Positions 31,661 through 40,829 of a DNA stretch of 64,000 nucleotides are shown piece after piece. Source of the DNA: Coenobita brevimanus. Taxonomy: Eukaryota > Arthropoda > Malacostraca > Decapoda > Coenobitidae. Numbering within the stretch: position 1 is the first letter of the stretch; each line of letters begins with the position of its first letter. The stretch covers positions 15,862,358-15,926,357 of the forward strand of contig CM064663.1 in NCBI GenBank assembly GCA_032717465.1, written 5' to 3'. The notes under the pieces were generated by a model. The model was given only the letters and a program-made list of their open reading frames with translations, was not told the DNA's origin and did not search any database. A program made the translations under genes and the position numbers.

Positions 31661-32454
31661 ACTTTTTATGCGGATGGCGACCGTCATCTGTTGGCTTCAC
31701 ACAGCTGTTCACCAAAATATAAACGAGAGCAGACCGTATATGAATCTTGTTGACACTTATGTATAGATACAGAATCAAACTTAGATGGTAAGTATACACG
31801 TGAGCGGCTGTGTATATAGTTATTTTATCTTTAGGAGGGTAAATAGGGGAAATTCATAGTGGCAGTAGTGGGAGGTTAGTGTTCTGAGCAGCCCAGGTCC
31901 CGGTACCTTCACTGACAATTCGCTGACAAGGAAAATTTTTGTTGTTTAAAGCCCCTTGCAGCAGACATTAGCATTACCAGTATATTTACAGTTAGTGGGA
32001 TGTTTAAGTCTGTGTGAAGTGTTTATAGGTAATTTATTAAGGGCTAACCCACCGAAATGCAATGCAGTCACCTCACAACCTACGCTAGTTAGGTTTGATC
32101 AGTTAAATTAGATAAGAAAAAAAAAATCAGAATAACCCTGACTGAAATGGCCAATTTACCGTCTTTACACCTGCTAGAAGTTGAACTGGCACGGTGTATA
32201 GTGTAACTGTACAAGATACGAGAAAGGTTGTGAGTGTAAATCATAGCTGTGGTAGTTCACCTGACAGAATGGCCTGAAACAAGCTGTGGTAAAATTATAG
32301 TTTCAGCCAGCCACAGAAGTACCAGATTTTGATCCATTTTTTTGGTATTTTAGACAATTCTAAGGCATGTTTGTGGCATGTTTCTCATAAACTATTTTTG
32401 TTCTGTTCTTCAAGATAACCTAACCTATCCTTCAAGAGTAAAATAAAAATACCT
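31661..32454. other. Unique A/T-rich sequence
   Basis: No supported exon. TAACCC/AACCTAACC phrases near 32040-32090 and 32410-32430 are too few to be a repeat. Confidence 0.5.
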
Positions 32455-33262
32455 GTAGTTTGTTTGCAGATGATACTGTGTTGTTGAGTGAAGACGAAGG
32501 GGAGCTGCAAGGCTTGGTGGATGAGTTTGGGAGAGTGTGTAAGAAACGGAATCTAAAGGTGAATGTAGGGAAGAGTAAAGTGATGGTTTTTGAGAGAGGT
32601 GAAGTTAGTGAATGTACAGCGAGGTTGGATGGTGAGGAATTGGAAAATGTGTGTACGTTTAAGTACTTGGGTAGTGTGATGAGTAAGGATGGAGGTTTGG
32701 AAGGTGAGGTGCTTGAAAGGGTACAGCAGGGAAGAAAGGTTGCTGGTTCTTTGAAAGCAGTGATAAGAAACAGGGAAGTGAGCATGGAAGTGAAAAAGTT
32801 ACTACATGACAGTATTGTGACACCAACTCTAACGTATGGAAGTGAAGCTTGGACCTTGTTGGAGGGACACAAGTCAAGAGTGAGAGCAGTGGAAATGAGT
32901 TATTTAAGAGGAGCCTGTGGAGTCACATGGAGAGACAGGCTGACGAATGAGGATATAATGGATCGTTGTGGTGTGGATGTGGATGTGATAGGAAGCATTA
33001 TGAGGAACATACTGAGGTGGTTTGGCCATGTGGAGAGGATGGAGGGTGAAAGACTGACGAAGAAAGTGTATGTGAGTGAGGTGGAGGGGGGGAAGAGGTA
33101 GGGGGAGGCCGAGGATGAGATGGAGGGATGGGGTGGATAGGTATATGAGAGAGGGGCGGGTGAGTCGGGAGCCGGGCAGTGAAATGGCGGGGGACAGGGC
33201 GACTTGGAGGCGATTTGTTTGTGGCCACCCCAAACGGGATTGAGGAGTCTGGCAATAGATAG
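32455..33262 (+). mobile_element. RTE-like LINE, longest copy (partial reverse transcriptase)
   Basis: 5'-truncated non-LTR retrotransposon copy. The plus-strand frame at 32460-33101 starts at the catalytic block FADDTVLLSEDEGELQGLVD. It continues through NVGKSKVMVFERGE, FKYLGSVMSKDGGLEGEV, YGSEAWTLLEGHKSR, GACGVTWRDRLTNEDIMDR and RWFGHVERMEGERLTKKV. A TAG at 33099-33101 interrupts it shortly before the end. The remaining 3' part reads GRPRMRWRDGVDRY in the next frame, ending in TGGCAATAGATAGATA. The phrase set and GATA tail resemble RTE-clade elements; CR1/Jockey cannot be excluded. This is the reference copy for about twenty shorter 3' fragments here. Confidence 0.88.
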
Positions 33263-33266
33263 ATAT

Positions 33267-33386
33267 CAGAGAAATTACCAATATGCCGGGAATCGAACCC
33301 GGGACTCAGGTGAGAGCCAGGCAGCATACCACTACACCACGACCAGGTAAAAGTTAACTCACGTTGTCACAATCTTGTAACCAACG
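33267..33386 (-). mobile_element. SINE-T (tRNA-derived head), left arm of palindrome
   Basis: The minus strand reads GTCGTGGTGTAGTGGTATGC (A-box region) and GGGTTCGATTCCCGGCA (B-box region) with a CTCTCAC anticodon-like loop, like tRNA-Glu. It pairs with 33408-33529. It begins directly after the GATA tail of the LINE copy. Confidence 0.75.
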
Positions 33387-33407
33387 TCCCTCCGCCCCCA
33401 CTGTGGG

Positions 33408-33585
33408 CGTTGGTTACAAGATTGTGACAACGTGAGTTAACTTTTACCTGGTCGTGGTGTAGTGGTATGCTGCCTGGCTCTCACCTGAGAGTCCCGGGTT
33501 CGATTCGTGGCATATTGGTAATTTCTCTGGTGATTTTTCCTGTGTAAAAAATACAGGTTCTCTCTTCGATAGATAGATTATTGTC

Positions 33586-33590
<5 letters not shown>
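33408..33590 (+). mobile_element. SINE-T (tRNA-derived head), right arm
   Basis: Plus-strand copy of the same head (GTGTAGTGGTATGC, GGGTTCGATTC). A tRNA-unrelated body follows (TGATTTTTCCTGTGTAAAAA) with a GATAGATAGATT tail, then a TTA run to 33617. It is not a functional tRNA gene: the acceptor stem is absent and the anticodon stem mispairs. Confidence 0.75.
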
Positions 33591-33617
<27 letters not shown>

Positions 33618-33618
<1 letters not shown>

Positions 33619-33814
33619 GAGCTGGAGGATATTTGTTACCTTATGACTGGTTACTATATTATTTGTATTATTAAAGTAAAGGACTGTATTCTAGCCAGCA
33701 GAGAAAGCTTCCTAACACCTCTTCATTTAGCGATTTGACTTTAGCAATTTTACTTTAGCGATTTATTTTAGCATACGACATACGCCCTCTAGTGTTTAGA
33801 TACCGTAGATGGGT

Positions 33815-33853
<39 letters not shown>

Positions 33854-34013
33854 CTGGCAAGTCGTTTTAAATATTTGAACCAACGCCTCTGCTGTTTGAA
33901 TATCGAAGCCGTTACCGATACAGTTGCGTGTCTGGGTAACGGTCGTGATGACGGGGCAGTTCAGAGGTGATGAGGTCAAGGTTATTTCAAGGGGCTATTT
34001 GTTTTATTTCAGA
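33618..34013. other. Unique sequence with (CT)n
   Basis: (CT)n at 33817-33850. GCTTCCTAACACCTCTTC near 33709 and the repeated TTTAGCGATTT/TTTAGCAATTT phrase resemble the termini of the foldback element at 48467-48731. Confidence 0.5.
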
Positions 34014-34150
34014 TGCGCCCGGATCGCTAGGATTATACCGCAGGGCCGCTACCGCAGGGGCTCTACCGCGGGGGGCTACCGCAGGGAACTATCGCAGGGG
34101 GACTACGGCAGGGGAACTACCATGCTCGGGCTCCTCCTCCTCACGGTATG
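34014..34150 (+). CDS. Candidate first exon with short signal-like start (weak)
   Basis: An acceptor-like GTTTTATTTCAG precedes 34012. After a run of TACCGCAGGGG-type 12-15 bp repeats there is ATG at 34121 in good context (ACTACCATGC). It encodes MLGLLLLT, up to a consensus-like donor ACG|GTATGTAG. A spliced 5' exon ending early in a signal peptide is plausible. No partner exon was found downstream before the minisatellite at 34197, so this is weak. Confidence 0.2.
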
Positions 34151-34196
34151 TAGTGGTGCTTTGCTCCTATAGTCATGGCCGTTTTTTTTTCTTTTT

Positions 34197-34960
34197 TAGG
34201 TATTTAGGTATTTATAGGTATTTAGGTATTTATAGGTATTTAGGTATTTATAGGTATTTAGGTATTTATAGGTATTTAGGTATAGGTATTTAGGTATTTA
34301 TATGTATTTAGGTATTTATAGGTATTTATAGGTGTTTAGGTATTTATAGGTGTTTAGGTATTTATAGGTATTTATAGGTATTTATAGGTATTTAGGTATT
34401 TATAGGTATTTATAGGTATTTAGGTATTTATAGGTATTTATAGGTATTTATAGGTATTTAGGTATTTATAGGTATTTAGGTATTTATAGGTATTTATAGG
34501 TATTTATAGGTATTTAGGTATTTATAGGTATTTATAGGTATTTAGGTATTTATAGGTATTTATAGGTATTTATAGGTATTTAGGTATTTATAGGTATTTA
34601 GGTATTTATAGGTATTTATAGGTATTTAGGTATTTATAGGTATTTAGGTATTTATAGGTATTTAGGTATTTATAGGTATTTATAGGTATTTAGGTATTTA
34701 TAGGTATTTAGGTATTTATAGGTATTCATAGCTATTTAGGTATTTATAGGTATTTATAGGTATTTAGGTATAGATATTTATAGGTATTTAGGTATTTAGG
34801 TATTTATAGGTATTTATAGGTATGTAGGCATTTAAAGTTATTTAAAGGTATTTTTAGGTATTTATAGATATTTATAGGTATTTATAGTTATTTAGGTATT
34901 TAAAGCTATTTAGGTATTTTTAGGTATTTTAGGTATTTGTTTTTTTTAGGTATTTCAGCG
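34197..34960. repeat. 18-bp AT-rich minisatellite (GGTATTTATAGGTATTTA)
   Basis: Mixture of the 10-bp TATAGGTATT and 8-bp TAGGTATT sub-units in irregular order over about 760 bases, decaying at the right end. Confidence 0.96.
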
Positions 34961-35035
34961 TTACCTTTGCGTGCCTCTGATAGCATAGTGACGCTGGAGG
35001 GTTGATCTGGCCCGGAAGCAAGTAGACTCGTAGTG
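34961..35035. other. Short unique spacer
   Basis: Separates two minisatellites; nothing recognised. Confidence 0.4.
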
Positions 35036-35300
35036 GTGTTTGGTCTGTAGGGGTGGTTTGGTCTGTAGGGGTGGTTTGGTCTGTAGGGGTGGTTTGGTCT
35101 GTAGGGGTGGTTTGGTCTGTAGGGGTGGTTTGGTCTGTAGGGGTGGTTTGGTCTGTAGGGGTGGTTTGGTCTGTAGGGGTGGTTTGGTCTGTAGGGGTGG
35201 TTTGGTCTGTAGGGGTGGTTTGGTCTGTAGGGGTGGTTTGGTCTGTAGGGGTGGTTTGGTCTGTAGGAGGTGTTTGGTCTGTAGTGGTGTTTGGTCCGTA
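35036..35300. repeat. 18-bp minisatellite (GGTCTGTAGGGGTGGTTT), about 14 copies
   Basis: Very homogeneous units. Codon-multiple length keeps several frames open (PPLQTK on the minus strand, GLVCRG on the plus). Confidence 0.96.
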
Positions 35301-35424
35301 GTGCTCGTAACTAAGACTACGAGAATGACTGCAGACACGACGTAGTAAGTGGAAGTGGCTCAGTTCCCTCGGGTGAAAGAGAAAGTAGTTTATGTAGGCT
35401 TTGTTACTGATATCGCTACTTACA

Positions 35425-37100
35425 GCCCATAGTGGTAGTCCCCCCCGTAGTGATGATAGTCCCCCCCGTAGTGATGATAGTCCCCCCCGTAGTGATGATA
35501 GTCCCCCCCCGTAGTGATGATAGTCCCCCCCTTAGTGATGATAGTCCCCCCCGTAGTGATGATAGTCCCCTCCCCGTAGTGATGATAGTCCCCTCCCCGT
35601 AGTGATGATAGTCCCCTCCCCGTAGTGATGATAGTCCCCTCCCCGTAGTGATGATAGTCCCCTCCCCGTAGTGATGATAGTCCCCTCCCCCGTAGTGATG
35701 ATAGTCCCCTCCCCCGTAGTGATGATAGTCCCCTCCCCCGTAGTGATGATAGTCTCCCCCCGTAGTGATGATAGTCTCCCCCCGTAGTGATGATAGTCTC
35801 CCCCCGTAGTGATGATAGTCTCCCCCCGTAGTGATGATAGTCACCCCCCGTAGTGATGATAGTCTCCCCGTAGTGATGATAGTCTCCCCGTAGTGATGAT
35901 AGTCTCCCCGTAGTGATGATAGTCTCCCCGGGTAGTGATGATAGTCTCCCCCGTAGTGATGATAGTCTCCCCCGTAGTGATGATAGTCTCCCCCGTAGTG
36001 ATGATAGTCTCCCCCGTAGTGATGATAGTCTCCCCCGTAGTGATGATAGTCTCCCCCGTAGTGATGATAGTCCCCCCCCGTAGTGATGATAGTCCCCCCC
36101 GTAGTGATGATAGTCTCCCCCGTAGTGATGATAGTCTCCCCCGTAGTGATGATAGTCTCCCCCGTAGTGATGATAGTCTCCCCCGTAGTGATGATAGTCT
36201 CCCCCGTAGTGATGATAGTCTCCCGTAGTGATGATAGTCTCCCCCGTAGTGATGATAGTCTCCCCGTAGTGATGATAGTCTCCCCCGTAGTGATGATAGT
36301 CCCCCCGTAGTGATGATAGTCTCCCCGTAGTGATGATAGTCTCCCCGTAGTGATGATAGTCTCCCCCGTAGTGATGATAGTCTCCCCGTAGTGATGATAG
36401 TCTCCCGTAGTGATGATAGTCTCCCCGTAGTGATGATAGTCTCCCCCCGTAGTGATGATAGTCTCCCCCCGTAGTGATGATAGTCTCCCAACGTAGTGAT
36501 GATAGTCTCCCCGTAGTGATTATAGTCTCCCCCGTAGTGATGATAGTCTCCCCCGTAGTGATGATAGTCTCCCCCGTAGTGATGATAGTCTCCCCCGTAG
36601 TGATGATAGTCTCCCCCGTAGTGATGATAGTCTCCCCGTAGTGATGATAGTCTCCCCCGTAGTGATGATAGTCTCCCCCCGTAGTGATGATAGTCTCCCC
36701 CCGTAGTGATGATAGTCTCCCCGTAGTGATGATAGTCTCCCCCGTATTGATGATAGTCTCCCCGTAGTGATGATAGTCTCCCCGTAGTGATGATAGTCTC
36801 CCCCCGTAGTGATGATAGTATACCCGAGTAGTGATGATAGTCTACCCGCGTAGTGATGATAGTCTCCCCCCGTAGTGATGATAGTCTCCCCCAGTAGTGA
36901 TGATAGTCTCCCACCGTAGTGATGATAGTCTCCCCCCCGTAGTGATGATAGTCTCCCCCCCGTAGTGATGATAGTCTCCTCCCCGTAGTGATGATAGTCT
37001 CCTCCCCGTAGTGATGATAGTCTCCTCCCCGTAGTGATGATAGTCTCCTCCCCGTAGTGATGATAGTCTCCTCCCCGTAGTGATGATAGTCCCCCCGTAG
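35425..37100. repeat. About 20-22 bp minisatellite (GTAGTGATGATAGTCTCCCC), roughly 80 copies
   Basis: 1.68 kb array. The GTAGTGATGATAGTC part is nearly invariant and the C-run following it varies from 2 to 8, occasionally with TCC insertions. Slippage in the C-run explains the length variants. The minus strand has regularly spaced G-runs. Confidence 0.97.
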
Positions 37101-37134
37101 CCCCCATGGTGTGATAGCCCATAGCACCCCATCT

Positions 37135-37328
37135 TCTAAACTAACTTGGTCTAGATTTTGGTCTTTCTACAGTTTATATAATGCAGGATGAGAGCAGTTT
37201 AGGAGAGTGCCATGGTTCTCTTTCCACAGCACTTCTTCGTGACTAGCACTATATTCCAGTGTTAATCTGTTATAATTCTGAGTTCAAGCTGGAGAGATGA
37301 CAATATAGGCAAAGTTAAAGTAAATACA
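37135..37328 (-). mobile_element. M1 element copy (reverse)
   Basis: CTAAACTAACTTGGTCTAGA at the left and GCAAAGTTAAAGTAAA at the right are the inverted termini. The core CACAGCACTTCTTCGTGACT is the reverse complement of the M1 core. The paralogous copy is at 38748-38945. Confidence 0.7.
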
Positions 37329-37422
37329 GAATATTATGTTGTCATGGAGGAGCTGTGGAAAATAATGTTGGCAGTCTTTTATGTGAAGGACATGTGTGAA
37401 ATATTAACAGTATATTTCATTC

Positions 37423-37700
37423 CTTGAGTTACAAGCCAAATGGTTTTCTGTATACCTTAAGTACGCTGGGTGGTAACCATATAACCAAATTATGGTGCCT
37501 GGTGCTTTAGTGGATAATTAAGGCGCTCCAGTTGGATTGAGCCGGTGAAGGTTTATATCCAAGGGATGGTTGGGGTTTATTGCTCATGTAATGCCACTCA
37601 GGGATGAGTGAGGCTGGTCACTCTCATCTTGAATGTCAGGACAAACTTGCCTAGCCCCGGGCTCCTACGCTCCTCATGGGGCTACACTGGATTAGGTGAT
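37423..37700 (+). mobile_element. SINE-W copy, 5' truncated
   Basis: Starts within GAGTTACAAGCCAAATGG, has GCTGGGTGGTAACCATATAA, the tRNA-like CTGGTGCTTTAGTGGATAAT and GGTTTATATCC, and ends with a GATGAATGAAT tail. Confidence 0.75.
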
Positions 37701-37854
37701 GAATGAATATCTAAAATTAGTATGTTAAAGGCTTCACAATTCTTTTCATATTTGTATTTACCTTTATTAAGAAGCACTGTGGTGGGTAGGAATGTCATGT
37801 AGACCACCAGTGTCTGAACTAGTGATGTATTAAGCCTTTACTAAGCTGACTGTA

Positions 37855-38061
37855 CTCCATTTCACCAAATCTGCCACCATCAGTGATGTCCTCGGCGCCT
37901 GTAGTGTTCATGGAAATCACTGGCACTAGGTGAACCTCTACTCATTACCTTAAGACCCAATATCCAGGCAATACAACAAGGTATATCCGGTACTGAGGAC
38001 CTTCATCAACGCTACAGGTGCTGAGGACATCACTGATGCTGCCAGACCAGGTGAAATGGAG
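37855..38061. mobile_element. Palindromic 207-bp TA-flanked MITE
   Basis: Left end CTCCATTTCACC, right end GGTGAAATGGAG, each next to TA. The inner sequences also pair (CATCAGTGATGTCCTCGGCG with its inverted counterpart near 38020) for about 65 bases per arm. The duplicated unit B lacks it (AAGCTTACTAGTATAGGACC at about 40150), so it has a paralogous empty site. Confidence 0.8.
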
Positions 38062-38404
38062 TATAGTACAGGACCATATGAAGTTTGTCACTGTTTGTCG
38101 TTTAAACAGAAATAAGATACCGTGAACTATAAAAAGCTTCTGCCCTGTAGGTTTCGTGTGCTGGCTGCTGACCCTGTAGTCCTGGCGTGCTGCTCTGGTC
38201 TTTCCCCTGCTGAGTGGTGCTGAAGGACTGTGTGCCCCTGTTGAGCATGGATTTGAAGTACAACACTTAAGCTCCATAGGTTGTTGTGGCTGCTGCTAAC
38301 CCTGCCGTTATGACAAAGAATCTGCTCCTGCCCCTGCCGAGTGCTTGTGCCTCTAAGTGCTGCTGAGAACTGATGGTGAGTGTTCTTACCCTTACGAGGT
38401 CTAA

Positions 38405-38640
38405 ATCTATCTATCTATATCTATTGCCAGACGCCTCAATCCCGTTTGGGGTGGCCACAAACAAATCGCCTCCAAGTCGCCCTTTCCCCCGTCATTTCAC
38501 TGCCCTGCTCCCAACTCACACCCCCCTCTCTCATATACCTCTCCACCCCATCCCTCCATCTCATCCTCGGCCTCCCCCTCCCTCTTCCCCCCTCCACCTC
38601 ACTCACATACTCTCTTCGTCAGTCTTTCACCCTCCATCCT
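38405..38640 (-). mobile_element. LINE 3' fragment inserted in unit A
   Basis: TCTATATCTATTGCCAGACG through CTCTTCGTCAGTCTTTCACC is the LINE 3' end in reverse. The equivalent position in unit B (about 40485) reads AGGTTTAAATCTTATGTTTA with no insertion. Confidence 0.85.
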
Positions 38641-38747
38641 CTCATGTTTATAATGTGTGATATTTGATTGAAAGTTATGTTTAAAATAGATTACCTGTAT
38701 AAAAAGCCAATAAATCTGAATTAACACATGCTTCCCTAACTTCCAAA

Positions 38748-38945
38748 CTAACTTGGTCTAGATTTTGGTCTTTTCTACAGTTTATATAATGTTGGATGAG
38801 AGCAGTTTAAGACAGTGCCATGGTTCCCTACTCTTTCCACAGCACTTCCTCGTGACTAGCACCATATTCTAGTGATGATCTAATTAAATCTGAATTCAGG
38901 ATGGAAAGATGACATTATAGGCAAAGTTAGAGTAAATAGTAGTCA
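38748..38945 (-). mobile_element. M1 element copy (reverse), paralogue
   Basis: Same termini and core as 37135-37328 (CACAGCACTTCCTCGTGACT). Part of unit B. Confidence 0.7.
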
Positions 38946-39019
38946 CGAAAGAGCTGTGGAAAATGTACATTAGTCTTGGCAGTCTTTTTATAAGAACTTG
39001 TGTGAAATATTAGCAGTAA

Positions 39020-39490
39020 ATTTATCCATCCTTCCATCATCTAATCCTGTGTTGCCCCATGAGAAGCGTAGGAGCCCAGGACTAGGCAAATTGGTCCTGA
39101 CATTTGAGTGACCAGCCTCATTTATCCCTGAGTGGCATTACATGAGCAATAAACGCCAACCAACCCTTGGATATAAACCTTCACCGGCTCAATCCACCTG
39201 GAGCGCCTTAATTACCCACTAAACCACCAGGAGCCATAATTTGGTTATATGGTTACCACCCAGCGTACACCAGGAAACTATTTGGTATGTCATTCAGTGT
39301 AGTCACCCATAGGCAGAAGGAAGAGGAAAGAATGAAGGACAAAGACAGAAGAGGGAATGTAAAGTCTTCCGTAGGCAGAAGGAAGAGGAAAAAATGAAGT
39401 TAAGAAAGACTGAAGACGAAGGAAGGAAAGAAGGATGGAGGAGAGGACAGGGCAGACACCCGAGAGCAGCACTACATCGAGTGAGTTAAT
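39020..39490 (-). mobile_element. SINE-W copy, inverted
   Basis: In reverse: tail CATCATCTAATCCTGTGTTG, then GGATATAAACCTTCACCGGC (B-box region), CACTAAACCACCAGG (A-box region), GGTTACCACCCAGCG, and head GAGAGCAGCACTACATCGAG near 39460. Faces the copy at 39520. Confidence 0.8.
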
Positions 39491-39519
39491 ATTTATTTGA
39501 ATTTGTGGTAGGTGGGGGC

Positions 39520-40015
39520 GCTCACCATCCACTCACTCAATGTAGTGCTGCTCTCGGGTGTCTGCCCTGTCCTCTCCTCCATCCTTCTTTCCTTCCATTA
39601 TCTTTCTTTCTTTCTTTCATTCTTTCCTCGTCTTTCTGCCTATGGGTGACTTTACACTCCCTCTCCTGTCTTTCTTTCCTTCATTCATTCCTTTTCCTTC
39701 TGCCTGTGGGTGACTTTTCACTGAGTGACAAGCCAAATGGTTTCCTGTACACTAGGAAACCATTTACTATGCTGGGTGGTAACCATATAACCAAATTTTG
39801 GCGCCTGGTGGTTTAGTGGGTAATTATTGTGTTCCAATCGGATTGAGCCGGTGAAGGTTTATATCCAAGGGGTGGTTGGGGTTTATTGCTCAAGTAATGC
39901 CACTCAGGGATGAGTGAGGCTGGTCACTTTCATCTTAAATGTCAGGACCAACTTGCCTAGCCCCGGGTTCCTACGCTCCTTATGGGATGGCATGGGATTA
40001 GATGGTAGATGGATG
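39520..40015 (+). mobile_element. SINE-W copy, near full length
   Basis: Head CACCATCCACTCACTCAATG then TAGTGCTGCTCTCGGGTG; a T/C-rich segment; AAGCCAAATGGTTTCCTG; GGTGGTAACCATATAACC. The tRNA-like part is GGTGGTTTAGTGGGTAATT (39808) and GGTTTATATCC (39856). The 3' body AATGCCACTCAGGGATGAGT ends in GGGATTAGATGG. About 500 bp, non-coding. Confidence 0.82.
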
Positions 40016-40565
40016 TTATGGAGGCTTCCCAGCAGACTTGTTTTTCTTTCATCTATTTGCATTTACCTGTATTATGACCTCCTGTGGTGTGTAGAAATGT
40101 GGTATGTAAACCACCATAGTCTGAACTACTGATATATTAAGCCTTTACTAAGCTTACTAGTATAGGACCATATGAAGTTTGTCACTGTTGGGTGTTTAAA
40201 AAGAATTAAACGATAACATGGACTATAATAAGCTTCTGCCTCACAGGTTTCGTGTGCTGGCTGCTGACCCTGTAGTCCTGGCGTGCTGCTCTGGTCTTTC
40301 TCCTGCTGAGTGGTGCTGGAGGACTGTACCCTGGCTGAGAATGGATCTCAACTACTGCCCTGAACCTCCATAGGTTTTTGTGGATGCTGCTAAGCCTGCT
40401 GTCATGGCAAAGAATCTGCTCATGCCCCTGCCAAGTGCTGCTGGAACTGATGGCGAGTGCTTTTACCCTTATGAGGTTTAAATCTTATGTTTATAATGTT
40501 TGATATCTGAACAAAAGTTATGTTTATAATTGATATTGATTTGATAGATCTGAATCAATACACAC

Positions 40566-40829
40566 ATGCTCCGTAGGTGGTGCGTGTGCCTGCTGCTGAC
40601 CCTGCCACCCTGGTGAACTCCGGCCCCTGCTGAGTGATACTGAAGAACTCTAGTACTGTCCCTGCCGGAGAGCTGAGGTCATCGTGCCCATGTAGCCGAG
40701 CTCTTATGGGGTGATATTAACTGGTTCTGCCCCTGCCAAGTGATGCCAGAGGACTGACAGTGGTCATAGTAATGCCTGAGGACTCTGGTGGTGGTGGTGG
40801 TGCCCCTGCAAAGTGCCACTGAAAGACTC
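40566..40829. other. Partial third copy of the duplicated unique segment
   Basis: CCTGCTGCTGACCCTGCC and CCCTGCTGAGTGATACTGAA resemble parts of units A (38165-38230) and B (40255-40320). It grades into the minisatellite at 40830. Confidence 0.6.

Larger units (their letters stand above)
37135..38740. repeat. Tandem segmental duplication, unit A
   Basis: Contains in order an M1 copy (37135-37328), a SINE-W copy (37423-37700) and unique sequence. The unique part includes a 207-bp palindromic insertion and a LINE 3' insertion (38405-38640). It is collinear with 38741-40565. Confidence 0.8.
38741..40565. repeat. Tandem segmental duplication, unit B
   Basis: Collinear copy of 37135-38740: M1 (38748-38945), an extra inverted SINE-W, SINE-W and the unique part (CTGTAGTCCTGGCGTGCTGC at about 40270). 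Lacks the palindromic MITE and the LINE insertion. Confidence 0.8.

Noticed and set aside
33425..33500. Functional tRNA-Glu gene
   Set aside because: A-box and B-box are present, but no acceptor stem and a poorly pairing anticodon stem; duplicated as an inverted SINE head.
35841..37127. Minus-strand frame of 428 codons rich in GDYHHYGETIITT
   Set aside because: It is the translation of the 20-22 bp minisatellite, with C-run variants that shift frame between equivalent peptides; no splice or start context.
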